Shown here: one piece after another, positions 22,550 to 31,030 of the stretch
Layout of the letters: every line of letters begins with the position of its first letter
How positions within the stretch are numbered: position 1 is the stretch's first letter
From: Molanna angustata
Lineage: Eukaryota; Arthropoda; Insecta; Trichoptera; Molannidae
Length of the DNA: 64,000 nt
Direction: 5' to 3'
Assembly: GCA_963576475.1 (NCBI GenBank)
Contig: OY754965.1
Span: 1,929,501 to 1,993,500 of the forward strand
The notes under the pieces: model-generated
Seen by the model: the letters and a program-made list of their open reading frames with translations, nothing else
What the model was told of the DNA's origin: nothing
Database searches by the model: none
Position numbers and translations under genes: made by a program

Positions 22550-23056
22550 TTATGAAAACACGATAAATTTTCAATGCCATTTTTATGCCTTTTTAGCAAT
22601 TTGAAAACAAAAATATGAAATTTGAGCTTGGGGTCACTGTTAAATTTTTGACAGGTAAAAAAATTGAGAAGCACTGATCAGATATCCGTCAAATACAAAA
22701 AATAAGCGAGTGTTGGATATATAAACTAGTAAAATTTGAAAAGAATCGAATGAGTACTTTAGTCTATAATTTAGTCAACTGTGCAGACCGCCGTAGTACA
22801 GTTGGTATAACCGTTTAGCTTCTGTGCGGTCTTTCTGGGTTCGATCCCCAGCAGAGGAGAAATTTATTTCATTTCATTTCTCACGCAAAAATTGCTTCTC
22901 TGGGCTCTAATAATCTCGCCACTTGCACATGGTGCAAGGAATTGTTTATTACTATAAACGATAAAGTAGAATAAACACGCCGTACATAGCATATTGTACA
23001 CAGCACACGCACACATTGTGATGAAACTTTCAGAATACAATCTCGGCATGATACTA
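22550..23056 (-). mobile_element. TIR-B copy, reverse, with nested SINE-A
   Basis: It matches the reverse complement of 2092-2450 ('gagaagcactgatcagatat', 'gaatgagtac', 'atgaaactttcagaat'). A SINE-A in plus orientation interrupts it at about 22787-22965. It lies directly between two Hel-1 copies. Confidence 0.7.
22787..22965 (+). repeat. SINE-A, plus orientation
   Basis: The head 'GACCGCCGTAGTACAGTTGG' gives the A-box region, and 'GGGTTCGATCCCCAG' is the B box. The body runs through 'CAGCAGAGGAGAAATTT' to 'CGCCACTTGCACATGG'. The central segment with the ATTGCC hairpin is deleted. It is the only clearly plus-strand SINE-A in the window. Confidence 0.8.
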
Positions 23057-23058
23057 GT

Positions 23059-24088
23059 CCAACTGTCGATTCGTTCATGAGAATTTAATTCTCTTAATGA
23101 ATCGACATTATTAAGCCAAGATGCGTGTACGAAGGAAAATTTTGTATGGTGTAGTGGACTTTTTGCAAGCTAATAACACCAACTAGAGGCCTCGCAGCAT
23201 ATATGTTCCCATACATGGATTTACTCAGAATTCGGAGTAGAACATTCAATGTGAGTTTTGTGAGTGTGTGTGTGTGTGTGTCTGTGTGTGTGTGTGTGTC
23301 TGTCTGTGTCTGTGTGTCCGTCCCCCCCTTATAACTTTTGATCCGCTCAATTTACAGAGCCCAAATTTTTAGAATATATAAACAGTTATAGGCCTACAAA
23401 ACTTTTATACTCAGAATTGTGAATTTTTGTTTCAGTCAGGGGTTATCAACTTTTGAATTTTTTTTTATTTTTCCATATATCTCAGAAACCGTAAAAGCTA
23501 GAACGCTGAAAATTGGTATAAACATAGACAAATCAAAGTCTCAAATTAGTTTTTTTAAAAAATTCTAGGTTTTCTCAAACATTTTTTATTAAGAAAAATA
23601 TTTTTTTTATGATATATTTATGAGTTTAACTGTCTATATTTCCAATTTTTTTTTAAATATCGGATAAAGCCGAAAGACCCCAACTAGAAAATTTAATTTT
23701 CTATAAAAAATATTAACATTGTATCAGCACATCTCAAATTTTTTTTAACAATTTTTATAAAAATTGAATTTAGTGACGACATTGCTTCATACAATTTGTA
23801 TGGAAGTAGCCTACTCACAATATCTAAGAAGACTTAATAATTTGATACTAATCTCCAAACATACATACATACCATCATGCTGTTTTCACATTCTGGGTAG
23901 GATCAAAGGACTGACCTCCATACTATCCTATCTTGACATACATACCTAGGTAATTGTGTTGTATAGAAAACCAAATATCTTAAAATATTAAATAATTTGT
24001 ATTTATGGGTTTATAGTTTGGTACTTATTCTTCAACTGTACATAATATCACTATCGACAGTTGGATCTCATGTGTTACATGCAACTAG
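23059..24088 (+). mobile_element. Hel-1 copy 5
   Basis: It starts 'CCAACTGTCGATTCG' directly after an ACTAGT, and ends with the terminal hairpin and CTAG at 24085-24088. The microsatellite is at about 23258-23320. Its 5' part ('gagaatttaattctcttaatg') resembles the inverted copy at 61386-62477 more than copies 1-4, so two subfamilies are present. Confidence 0.75.
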
Positions 24089-24467
24089 TTTATAATCTAT
24101 TGAGTTATCAAGTTTACAAAGTCCTTATTATGTAGTACGAAAGCAGCAATGAACGGGTTGTCAAAAAGATGTAAGGACAGATACACAGAAGCACGAGATG
24201 GTGTGATCATAAAAAGTGGTTTGTCTGGTATAGTGATTGGTAAGACTACCCCCAGGCGCTATTAATTGTAACTATTTTTGCTATCGTCCGTGTACTATTT
24301 CATTATTATATACCTACAATATATTTAGATAGATACCAGAAAGTATAAAAAATACACTGTAAGTAATCCGATTAGCAAAAAAATATTTTAATATTATTCA
24401 TTCTAAATAAGATACAGTACTTATAATTTTGTAGACAAGACTATTGTGGTTCCAAACCTTTGATACT

Positions 24468-24600
24468 TATGGCAATTTCTTCCAACTAACCATGCAGTGT
24501 TTCCAGCACAGAGAAGCAATATTTGCGTGAGAAATAAATTTAAATAAATTTCTCCTCTGCTGGGAATCGAACACAGGACGCCCGCACAGAAACCGGAATA
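24468..24600 (-). repeat. SINE-A, head-truncated
   Basis: It has the body, B box 'GGGAATCGAACACAGGACGC' and 'CACAGAAACCGGA', then stops before the A box. LINE-derived sequence follows immediately, so it was cut by the neighbouring insertion or a rearrangement. Confidence 0.75.
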
Positions 24601-24602
24601 GC

Positions 24603-24970
24603 CTAAGTCCTGATATTACGTCGTCTATCTCACTTAACATCTTCAAGAAAAGGCTAAAGCAAAAATATTTATTTGACAACACTTGATTACATCTTCCTCT
24701 CCTCTTCCTTTCCTTATCCCTTAGTCTTCCTATCATTGCTATGATTTGTTCTTATATGCTATCTTCTTTGTTTTTTTGTTTTTTTTCTTTTTTTTATTAC
24801 TTTTCTTCTGCTATCTTTATTTATTTCGTAATGTGATTAATTTATTGCCATAGTACACATTGTTTTGTATATTTGACATTCACTCTGGTTGTAAGAAATT
24901 GCCATTTGGCAATTTCACGCCAGTGTACTAATTATGTGTACAAGAAGATTAAAATAAATAAACCGAAAAT
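24603..24970 (+). pseudogene. LINE 3' end, copy 1 (shares tail with SINE-A)
   Basis: A short frame reads DITSSISLNIFKKRLKQKYL and then a stop, a typical LINE C terminus. The untranslated region holds 'CTCTGGTTGTAAGAAATTG', a perfect hairpin 'AATTGCCATTTGGCAATT' (about 24898-24915), and 'CGCCAGTGTAC'. It ends with an AAATAAATAA-like tail. The hairpin region matches the tail of SINE-A. No enzymatic domain remains. Confidence 0.65.
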
Positions 24971-25021
24971 AAATAACTCTTAAAATCACTTGAATCACTG
25001 CATAATTTCGTCTTGAGTCTG

Positions 25022-25204
25022 GGGGAGCAAGTCTGGTCTAACCGGCGAAATCAAAACCCTCGTGATTACCCATGTCATGGATATAATTATCATATGGAGT
25101 TCTATGACAACTAAAGATATTATAGATCTCCATATAATAATTATATCCATGATATGGGTAATCGTAAGGGTTTTGATTTCGCCGGTTGGACCAGACTTAC
25201 CCCC
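25022..25204. mobile_element. CAG-target foldback MITE, best copy
   Basis: It is a 183-bp near-perfect palindrome whose arms share 'ACCGGCGAAATCAAAACC' and 'CCATGGATATAATTA'-like blocks. CTG flanks it at 25019-25021 and 25205-25207. Related copies are at 20096-20246 and 37976-38157, with a half copy at 19448. A 3-bp duplication with C-W-G sequence could fit a PIF/Harbinger or CMC-type transposase, which is not encoded here. Confidence 0.8.
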
Positions 25205-25206
25205 CT

Positions 25207-25560
25207 GATATTACGCCGTCTATCTCACTTAACATCTTCGAGAAAAGGCTAAAGTAAAAATATTTATCTGACAACACCTGATTACATCTTCCTCTACTCT
25301 TCCTTTCCTTATCCTTTAGTTTTCCTATCATTGCTATGAATTGTTCTTATATGCTATCTTCTTTGATTTTTTTTTTACTTTTCTTCTACTAGCTTTATTT
25401 ATTTTGTAATGTGATTAACTTATTGCCATAGTATACCTTGTTTTGTATATTTAACATTTACTCTGGTTGGTTGGAAGTAATTGCCATTGGGCATTAAGCC
25501 CACCAGTGTACTAATTATATGTACAAGAAGATTCAAATAAATGAATAAATAAATAATTGA
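25207..25560 (+). pseudogene. LINE 3' end, copy 2
   Basis: It parallels 24603-24970 closely: DITPSISLNIFEKRLK, then a stop, and the same untranslated region with 'CTCTGGTTGGTTGGAAG', an ATTGCC..GGCAT hairpin and 'CACCAGTGTAC'. It ends in AAATAAATGAATAAATAAAT. The upstream flank before the MITE ('tcttgagtct') aligns with 'cctaagtcct' before copy 1, so the MITE sits inside this LINE copy. Confidence 0.65.
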
Positions 25561-25561
25561 T

Positions 25562-26605
25562 GCTCATATATTGTGAATTGGAGAGTTGTACCACATACCA
25601 CATACTTACGGTTTAACTGTACGGTTTGGCGGTGTGCATAAAACATTTGGCTGGAGTAACCAAATGTTCGGTAGAGTTGTAGCCAAATATTTTGAACTTT
25701 TAAACGAGAAGGGGGGTGTTTTGCACGTTAACCAATGAAGCAAAAATACACTTATTTGCTTGCGCAACCGGAAAATCGTTAATCAAGCCACTATAATTTG
25801 GTTACTCTTAAAATTAAATTTGGTATAACTTTGGTATTTTCTTTTCAGCGTAGATTATCTTTTACATCTGTTAAACTTTCACGGGTTGCAATTAGTTTTA
25901 TCAAAATATGACACGAAAGGCAACTTTACATTTTGATTATTTATATTTATTTTTTTATATGCTGTGTACATTAAAAAAAACTATGGACTTTATATGAAAA
26001 AAAAAACAAAATACACAAAATCACAACTCTTTATTATCTATGAAATTACAGTGGAAACCAAAACCTTCACTTCACTGCACTCCACTTTCAGCACAGAAAC
26101 TAGTTGGGACATGAATAATTGAGCGTTAAATTACATCACATAGTAAAAGGTTGAGAACCAGCGTAAAAATACCAATTATTTAAGTGCGATGGCGCCAATA
26201 TATTATGTACTAATGTACATATATCAGAGTTTCATTTTTATCATTTTTAGATACACATATATGTATAACATCATATAAAAATAAAATAATACTTATGTAG
26301 GAAAGGTTAAAAATTAATTCGGCGAATTAATAATACAATGAATACTAACTACATACATACCATCACGCCATGTCCCTTTCGGGGTTAATTAGAGAGAATC
26401 GAGCGCCTTACTTCTCTATTTTTGCACACATTTCTGGCTTCCTATATGAATACTACAATTAATATATACCTACAGTGAATGTTCGATTTTATCTGCCCAC
26501 CCCGTGAGGAACATATCGTGATGGTTTGAATGCTTGTTAATTTTCATTTTGAGGGTTGATAATTTTGGTTGGTTGGAAGAACACACAGGGGTGCGAGTGA
26601 TGAAT
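25562..26605. other. AT-rich stretch, nothing recognised
   Basis: No domain found. A loose inverted pair ('taccatcacg' at about 26357 and 'cgtgatggt' at about 26518) may mark an old short TIR element, but I cannot support it further. Confidence 0.45.
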
Positions 26606-26609
26606 TTTC

Positions 26610-26710
26610 CAGTATTAATAATTTATTTATTTATTTATCAACGGCATAAATTGCCTTTTACATACATACATAAAAACACATATTGATGATAAAAATATAT
26701 AGAATAAGAA
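26610..26710 (-). repeat. LINE 3' tail, reverse orientation
   Basis: It contains TTTATTTATTTATT followed by 'ggcataaattgcctttta', the same half-hairpin as the tail at 7930-7990. No coding sequence is attached. The stretch to 27320 is AT-rich with nothing else recognised, apart from a short GT run at 27131. Confidence 0.45.
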
Positions 26711-27324
26711 AAAAACAATTAGCTATAAATTTGCAAAAAGAAAAAAAATATGAACCTAAACAATAAATTCAAGAATAAAAATAATAATAGATACCTATTA
26801 TCAAACATAAAAAAATATATAGGTACAAATGGACTCAAAATAAACCAAAACATAAAATAAAAAATTATTATAAACACAAAAAATAACTGTAGAAGCAGTG
26901 TCATGTAAATCTGCATATAAATAAAGTAGACCTCGTTATAAATAAACAAAAAAATAAACACTCTACAATCGAAAATATACAAATCCGCACTGAAAATATC
27001 ACAAGTTGTTTCTCTCATAAAAAATGTGTGTATCGTCCGTTTATATTTATGTTAGAACAGCATAGAAATGTCACCTAAATGTGAGTATTCATTCCCAATA
27101 TTATGGAGACGGCTGACTAGCGAGTGATCTGTGTGTGTGTGTGTGTGTATTGTTGTAATAAAATGGTGCTGTCTGTTTGGTGGATAGTCGTGGTATATTG
27201 TAATTAATCAGTTCTGTTAGTGCAGAGAATAAATAAATAATAATATTATTTTGAGACAGGAATATGCGGCTTTCTATTCTCTCTGTCATCTTTTGAAAGA
27301 GAAACAGTTCGATCGTAATTGGCA

Positions 27325-27462
27325 TGCGAATGTTGGGAAACGCAGAACATGGCACATCTGCTGAACTGCCCGCTTATGAAAGGATGGTGCTCTGAGAAGG
27401 ATATATGACCAGCAAATGAAAATGCTATTACGACTGTAAATTGCTGGAGGAACACAATATAG
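27325..27462 (+). pseudogene. LINE C-terminal Cys-rich fragment
   Basis: The frame contains CECWETQNMAHLLNCPL, one internal stop, then ANENAITTVNCWRNTI and TAG at 27460. The C-x-C ... H ... C knuckle and the trailing Trp helix match the C-terminal end of Jockey/R1-type LINE proteins. Upstream catalytic sequence is absent. Confidence 0.55.
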
Positions 27463-27484
27463 GATGATGATGACACGGAAAGTA

Positions 27485-27585
27485 TTTAAAAAAAAATCGT
27501 GATCACACCGGGAATTGTGTCTGGGACTCGCGACGTTAGAATCCAGTTTTCGACTAGCCGGTCCACGAAGGTCGACAAGAATAAA
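27485..27585 (-). repeat. SINE-like tRNA-derived fragment
   Basis: It has 'tcacaccgggaattgtgtc' in the B-box area and 'ccggtccacgaaggtcgac' at the head, reminiscent of SINE-B. Similarity is limited, and it may be a distinct SINE. Confidence 0.35.
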
Positions 27586-27764
27586 CAAAAAAAAAACACA
27601 ATAATAAATTCATAAAAGTATTCACACAAGATGATATTTTTTTTAAAATTTCATGATGCGTCATGATTTTTAACAGTAATTATTATGTTTAAATTTGAAC
27701 AACCTCTAACGCAGGCCTTCACAAATTATTTGATTTATGGGTCGCATATAATAATAATTATGAA

Positions 27765-27867
27765 CACTTCCTTGCACCCTGCGCAAGTGGTGAGTTTATT
27801 GCCGTATGGCAATTTCTTCCAACTAACCAGTGTGTCCAGCCCAGAAAAGCAATATCTTGCAATGAAT
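27765..27867 (-). repeat. SINE-A, tail half (split by piggyBac)
   Basis: The tail half runs from 'cttccttgcaccctgcgcaa' to 'gcaatatcttgcaatgaat' and stops at the TTAA target. The head half resumes at 29771. Together they align with the intact SINE-A at 62959-63176. Confidence 0.85.
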
Positions 27868-27886
27868 TTAACCCATTTTTGCCCGC

Positions 27887-27904
27887 TGTACTCATACGAG
27901 TACA
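27887..27904. promoter_or_regulatory. Subterminal palindrome, piggyBac left end
   Basis: TGTACTCATACGAGTACA is an 18-bp palindrome 15 bp inside the left terminus. Near copies occur at 28237-28254 (TGTACTCACTTGAGTACG) and 29615-29632 (TGTACTCATTTGAGTACA). Repeated subterminal palindromes are plausible transposase-binding sites; that role is inferred. Confidence 0.6.
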
Positions 27905-28309
27905 CACGTGATTGGCGATATAGTTGAAAAAAGAATTCACTTTTTAAAAGACAAGATGGCGTCTTCTAATATTGATAGTAATAGAGATTTTTTAAGCTGA
28001 TAACTGCAGACTGTTTACATTACACAACTGCAGTGAAGTTAATCAAAGTTAGTCAATCAAATTGTTCTCTCATTTTGGTGAGATAAGCGAATATTATTAA
28101 ATATTATTTCAATAATGGTATATTTTTTTCAATTTTTTTAGAATATCCCTATTATTAAGAATGTACTTAATGTGAATCATCTCATTTCTTTTATATTCAA
28201 TTGGATGAACATTAAATAAGTGTGGTTATACTTAGCTGTACTCACTTGAGTACGCTGGACATATATGGGGTATAAATATATACATTTTGTTACTAAATAA
28301 AATAAGGGA

Positions 28310-29568
28310 TAAACGGTTTTTTAAGTTGCGAGATGACTATCACGAACTACAGGAAGCCGTTTTTTGGATCTTAGAGATAGCAGAAGATGATGCAGACTAT
28401 GAAATGTGACTATCCCACCTGACCCAAGTGTTGTTACCGATGAACAAGAAGGAAATGAAAAGAAGGAAATGAAACTAATTTAGAAGAGAAAATAATATGT
28501 ACTTCCCAACTACATTCCTGGAACTATAGAAGTTTTTAAAAGTGGGAGAACTGACTACTGGAGTAATAGTGATGAGGAACCGCTTTCGAAATTGAAAGCG
28601 GTTCCTCGAAAGAAAAATTGAAAGCGGTTGTTGTCAAAAATATCCCAATGCTCCTTGGTGGAAAAAAATCAGCCAATGTAATAAGTCTTATCAATCTGAA
28701 GACAGTGTTAATATAGTAAATGTGCTAACAGGCCTAAGTCCAGTGCAAATATTTGAAAAACTATTTGATGAGGAAGTACTGACACTTATAGTCGAAAACA
28801 GCAAACTTTATGCATCACAAAATAATATGCACGATTTTGTACTCGACATAAATGAACTTGATTTTAAGTGGATGTCACAGATTACATAGAAAACGATTAT
28901 ATTGGTACATAGGTGTACACAATATATAGGTGTACCTATTGTTTCCAGTGTAATGTCCAGAAATGGGTATTTCGATATAAAAAGAAATCAACATTTTGTC
29001 GACAACGCAAACACTTCAATCGACAAAACGTTTAAAGTTTAGCCTTTCGCAGATGCACTAATCAATAAGTTAACTCAGTTGTGTGTTTATAAAACCAATT
29101 TGTTGATTATAAAATATTTCATAGATCCATTAAAATAATTAATCCCGTTTGATTTGGTTACAAAATTGGGTATTAGCTATTTCAACTGGCTATTACATAT
29201 TCGCAAAAATCGGAACAAAACAATGTCCCATTACATCCACTAAAGAAATGTTAGAAATGGCAGAATATGACTACAAATTTGATTATAATAATGAAATTCT
29301 GCTAGTCCATTGGACAGACAATAGCGTTTGTTCAACAGGAATGAGATGTGTTACTGTAGAGCCTTTGGGTAAATAGGATAATATTTGGTAAATGGCCATC
29401 AGCAGTACTTGGTTTAGCTTATGACAATGTGGGAAATTTCCAAGAAAAGGTGACCAAACAACTGAGAAGTGTTTTATATGTCATGCCAGATTACGATGGC
29501 AATGTAAAAAATGTTTAAGAACTTTGTGTATAGAAAAAATATGTTTTGGAAAATATGATTCTCAATAG
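28310..29568 (+). pseudogene. piggyBac transposase remnants
   Basis: These are fragments of the DDE-type transposase, which excises and reinserts the element at TTAA. Order along the sequence follows the family: N-terminal segment, start of the catalytic domain (28710-28885), a mid segment (28940-29060), the late core with VHWTDNSV (29149-29376), then a cysteine-rich domain at 29464-29568 with CFICHARLRWQCKKC and CIEKICF. At least four frame changes or stops lie between the pieces. I cannot place all three catalytic Asp residues in intact context. Confidence 0.8.
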
Positions 29569-29770
29569 CCATTATAATCCATTGAACAATATTTTTCACT
29601 ACGTATGTGTCCAGTGTACTCATTTGAGTACACCTCCAAATTTGTGATTTGCAATTTTTTATTGCATTTTTTTAAAGTGATAGTTAGTAATAAACATATT
29701 TTTAATTATAAAATAAAGTTAAATTCAAAAAAAAACACTGGTAGTTTTTCCATGGACAAAAATGGGTTAA

Positions 29771-29857
29771 ATACATATCTCTCTGCTGGGAATCGAACCC
29801 AGGACGCCCGCAAAGAAACCGAACGGCTTACCAACTGTGCCACGGTGGTCGGCATAT
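29771..29857 (-). repeat. SINE-A, head half (split by piggyBac)
   Basis: It continues the copy at 27765-27867: 'ctctgctgggaatcgaaccc' (B box), 'aaccgaacggcttaccaact' and 'gccacggtggtcggca' (head). Both promoter boxes are well preserved. Confidence 0.85.
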
Positions 29858-29937
29858 ACCTACCTGATCTTGGGCGGCAATAGACGCCAAAATATATTTA
29901 TTTTCACTTCAGTACATCCTATGCTAGTTGGGAAATA

Positions 29938-30242
29938 ATTGCCAAGTGACGTCATTATTGCCAAGTGGTGACATTATTGCCAAGTGGCGACATGATTGCC
30001 AAGTGGCGAAATTATAACCAAGGTGCGACATTATTGTCAAATGTCGAAATTATTATCAAGTGGAGACATTATTACTAAGTGGCGACATTATTGCCAAGTG
30101 GCGACATTGTTGTCAATTGGCGACATTATAACCAAGTGGCAACATTATTGTCAAATGTTGAAATTATTAACAAGTGGAGACATTATTACTAAGTGGTGAC
30201 ATTGTTGCCAATTGGCGACATTATAACCAAGTGGCGACTTTA
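29938..30242. repeat. 19-bp minisatellite with higher-order pattern
   Basis: About 16 units of roughly 19 bp, consensus 'TGCCAAGTGGCGACATTAT'. Variant units recur in order: AACCAAG, TGTCAAATG, TATCAAGTGGAG, TACTAAG, TGCCAAG/TT. This cycle is seen about twice, which implies amplification of a five-to-six-unit block. No coding role. Confidence 0.9.
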
Positions 30243-30246
30243 TTGA

Positions 30247-30405
30247 TGAATAGCAATTTCTTCCAACCAGCCAGCGTTTCCAGTCCAGAGACGCAAGATT
30301 TACGCGAGAAAAGAATTTAAATAAATTTCTACTTTGTTGGGGATCGAGAACCCACGACACCGGCACCGAAGCTAAACGGCTTTCCAAATATGCCACCGCG
30401 GTCGA
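30247..30405 (-). repeat. SINE-A copy
   Basis: It aligns with the SINE-A body and head ('tttccagtccagagacgcaa', 'gttggggatcgagaaccc', 'ggctttccaaatatgccacc'), with several substitutions and small indels. The tail is lost into the preceding minisatellite. Confidence 0.75.
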
Positions 30406-30442
30406 TTCAATAATAGAATAAAGGCTATAATATCCAAAAGTT

Positions 30443-30588
30443 GTTCTTCTTCTTCAGCCTATCTCCGTCCACTCCTGAACGAAGGCCTCCTCAATTTGAC
30501 TCCACGTCGTCCTGTTCTGTGCATCCAGGACGTGCCAGCAAATCGTTGTACATATATCATCCCTCCGCCTCAGTTGCGGTCGTCCATA
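30443..30588 (-). repeat. LINE-like fragment (relative of 19207-19385)
   Basis: It shares a CTTCTTCTTC start, 'CCGTCCACTCCTGAACGAAGG'-like and 'GTGCATCCAGGACGTG' blocks with the earlier fragment. No conserved frame on the minus strand. It runs straight into the 60-bp tandem repeat. Confidence 0.35.
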
Positions 30589-30948
30589 GAAGCCGAAGAT
30601 CTTGGCTTGCCTATGAATATTATGTTAAGAAATTCAAGAACTAATATAGAAGCCGAAAATCTTGGCTTGCCTATGAATATTATGTTAAGAAATTCAAGAA
30701 CTAAAAAAGAAGCCGAAAATCTTGGCTTGCCTATGAATATTATGTTAAGAAATTCAAGAACTAACATAGAAGCCGAAAATCTTGGCTTGCCTATGAATAT
30801 TATGTTAAGAAATTCAAGAACTAATAAAGAAGCCGAAAATCTTGGCTTGCCTATGAATATTATGTTAAGAAATTCAAGAACTAACATAGAAGCCGAAAAT
30901 CTTGGATTACCTATGAATACTGTGTTAAATTCAAGAACTAATAGTAAT
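30589..30948 (+). repeat. 60-bp tandem repeat, open on both strands
   Basis: Six copies of a 60-bp unit with starts at 30589, 30649, 30709, 30769, 30829 and 30889. The plus strand reads EAENLGLPMNIMLRNSRT plus two variable residues. The last residues alternate (NI, KK, NI, NK, NI), suggesting a two-unit (120-bp) period. Because 60 is a multiple of three, the minus strand is open too (30570-30887). I do not recognise the peptide. The surrounding frame (30496-31074) starts in TE-like sequence, so a protein product is doubtful. Confidence 0.85.
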
Positions 30949-31030
30949 TTATTTGTTTATAGCAACCATACTACAAGATTGAAGATTGAACCGTTTATAG
31001 ATATGATGATTTACGGAGGCACAAATGTAA

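Larger units (their letters stand above)
27872..29766 (+). mobile_element. piggyBac-like transposon, degenerate
   Basis: TTAA flanks both ends (27868-27871, 29767-29770), and the inverted ends share CCCATTTTTGYCC. These are the hallmarks of the piggyBac superfamily. The 1895-bp element carries transposase remnants in several frames: FFKLRDDYHELQEAVF (about 28320), SPVQIFEKLFDEEVL with SKLYASQNN (28737-28810), VMSRNGYFDIKRN (about 28955), ISTGYYIFAKIG and YDYKFDYNNEILLVHWTDNS (29170-29320), and the C-terminal zinc-binding tail. Stops and frameshifts, and loss of much of the catalytic core, make it non-functional. It landed inside a SINE-A. Confidence 0.9.

Noticed and set aside
26357..26527. 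Possible short TIR element ending in ACCATCACG / CGTGATGGT
   Set aside because: Only about 9 bp pair, with no second copy and no target duplication visible.
29938..30242. CRISPR-like array
   Set aside because: It is a plain head-to-tail minisatellite with no unique spacers, in a eukaryotic genome. The same applies to 58998-59570.
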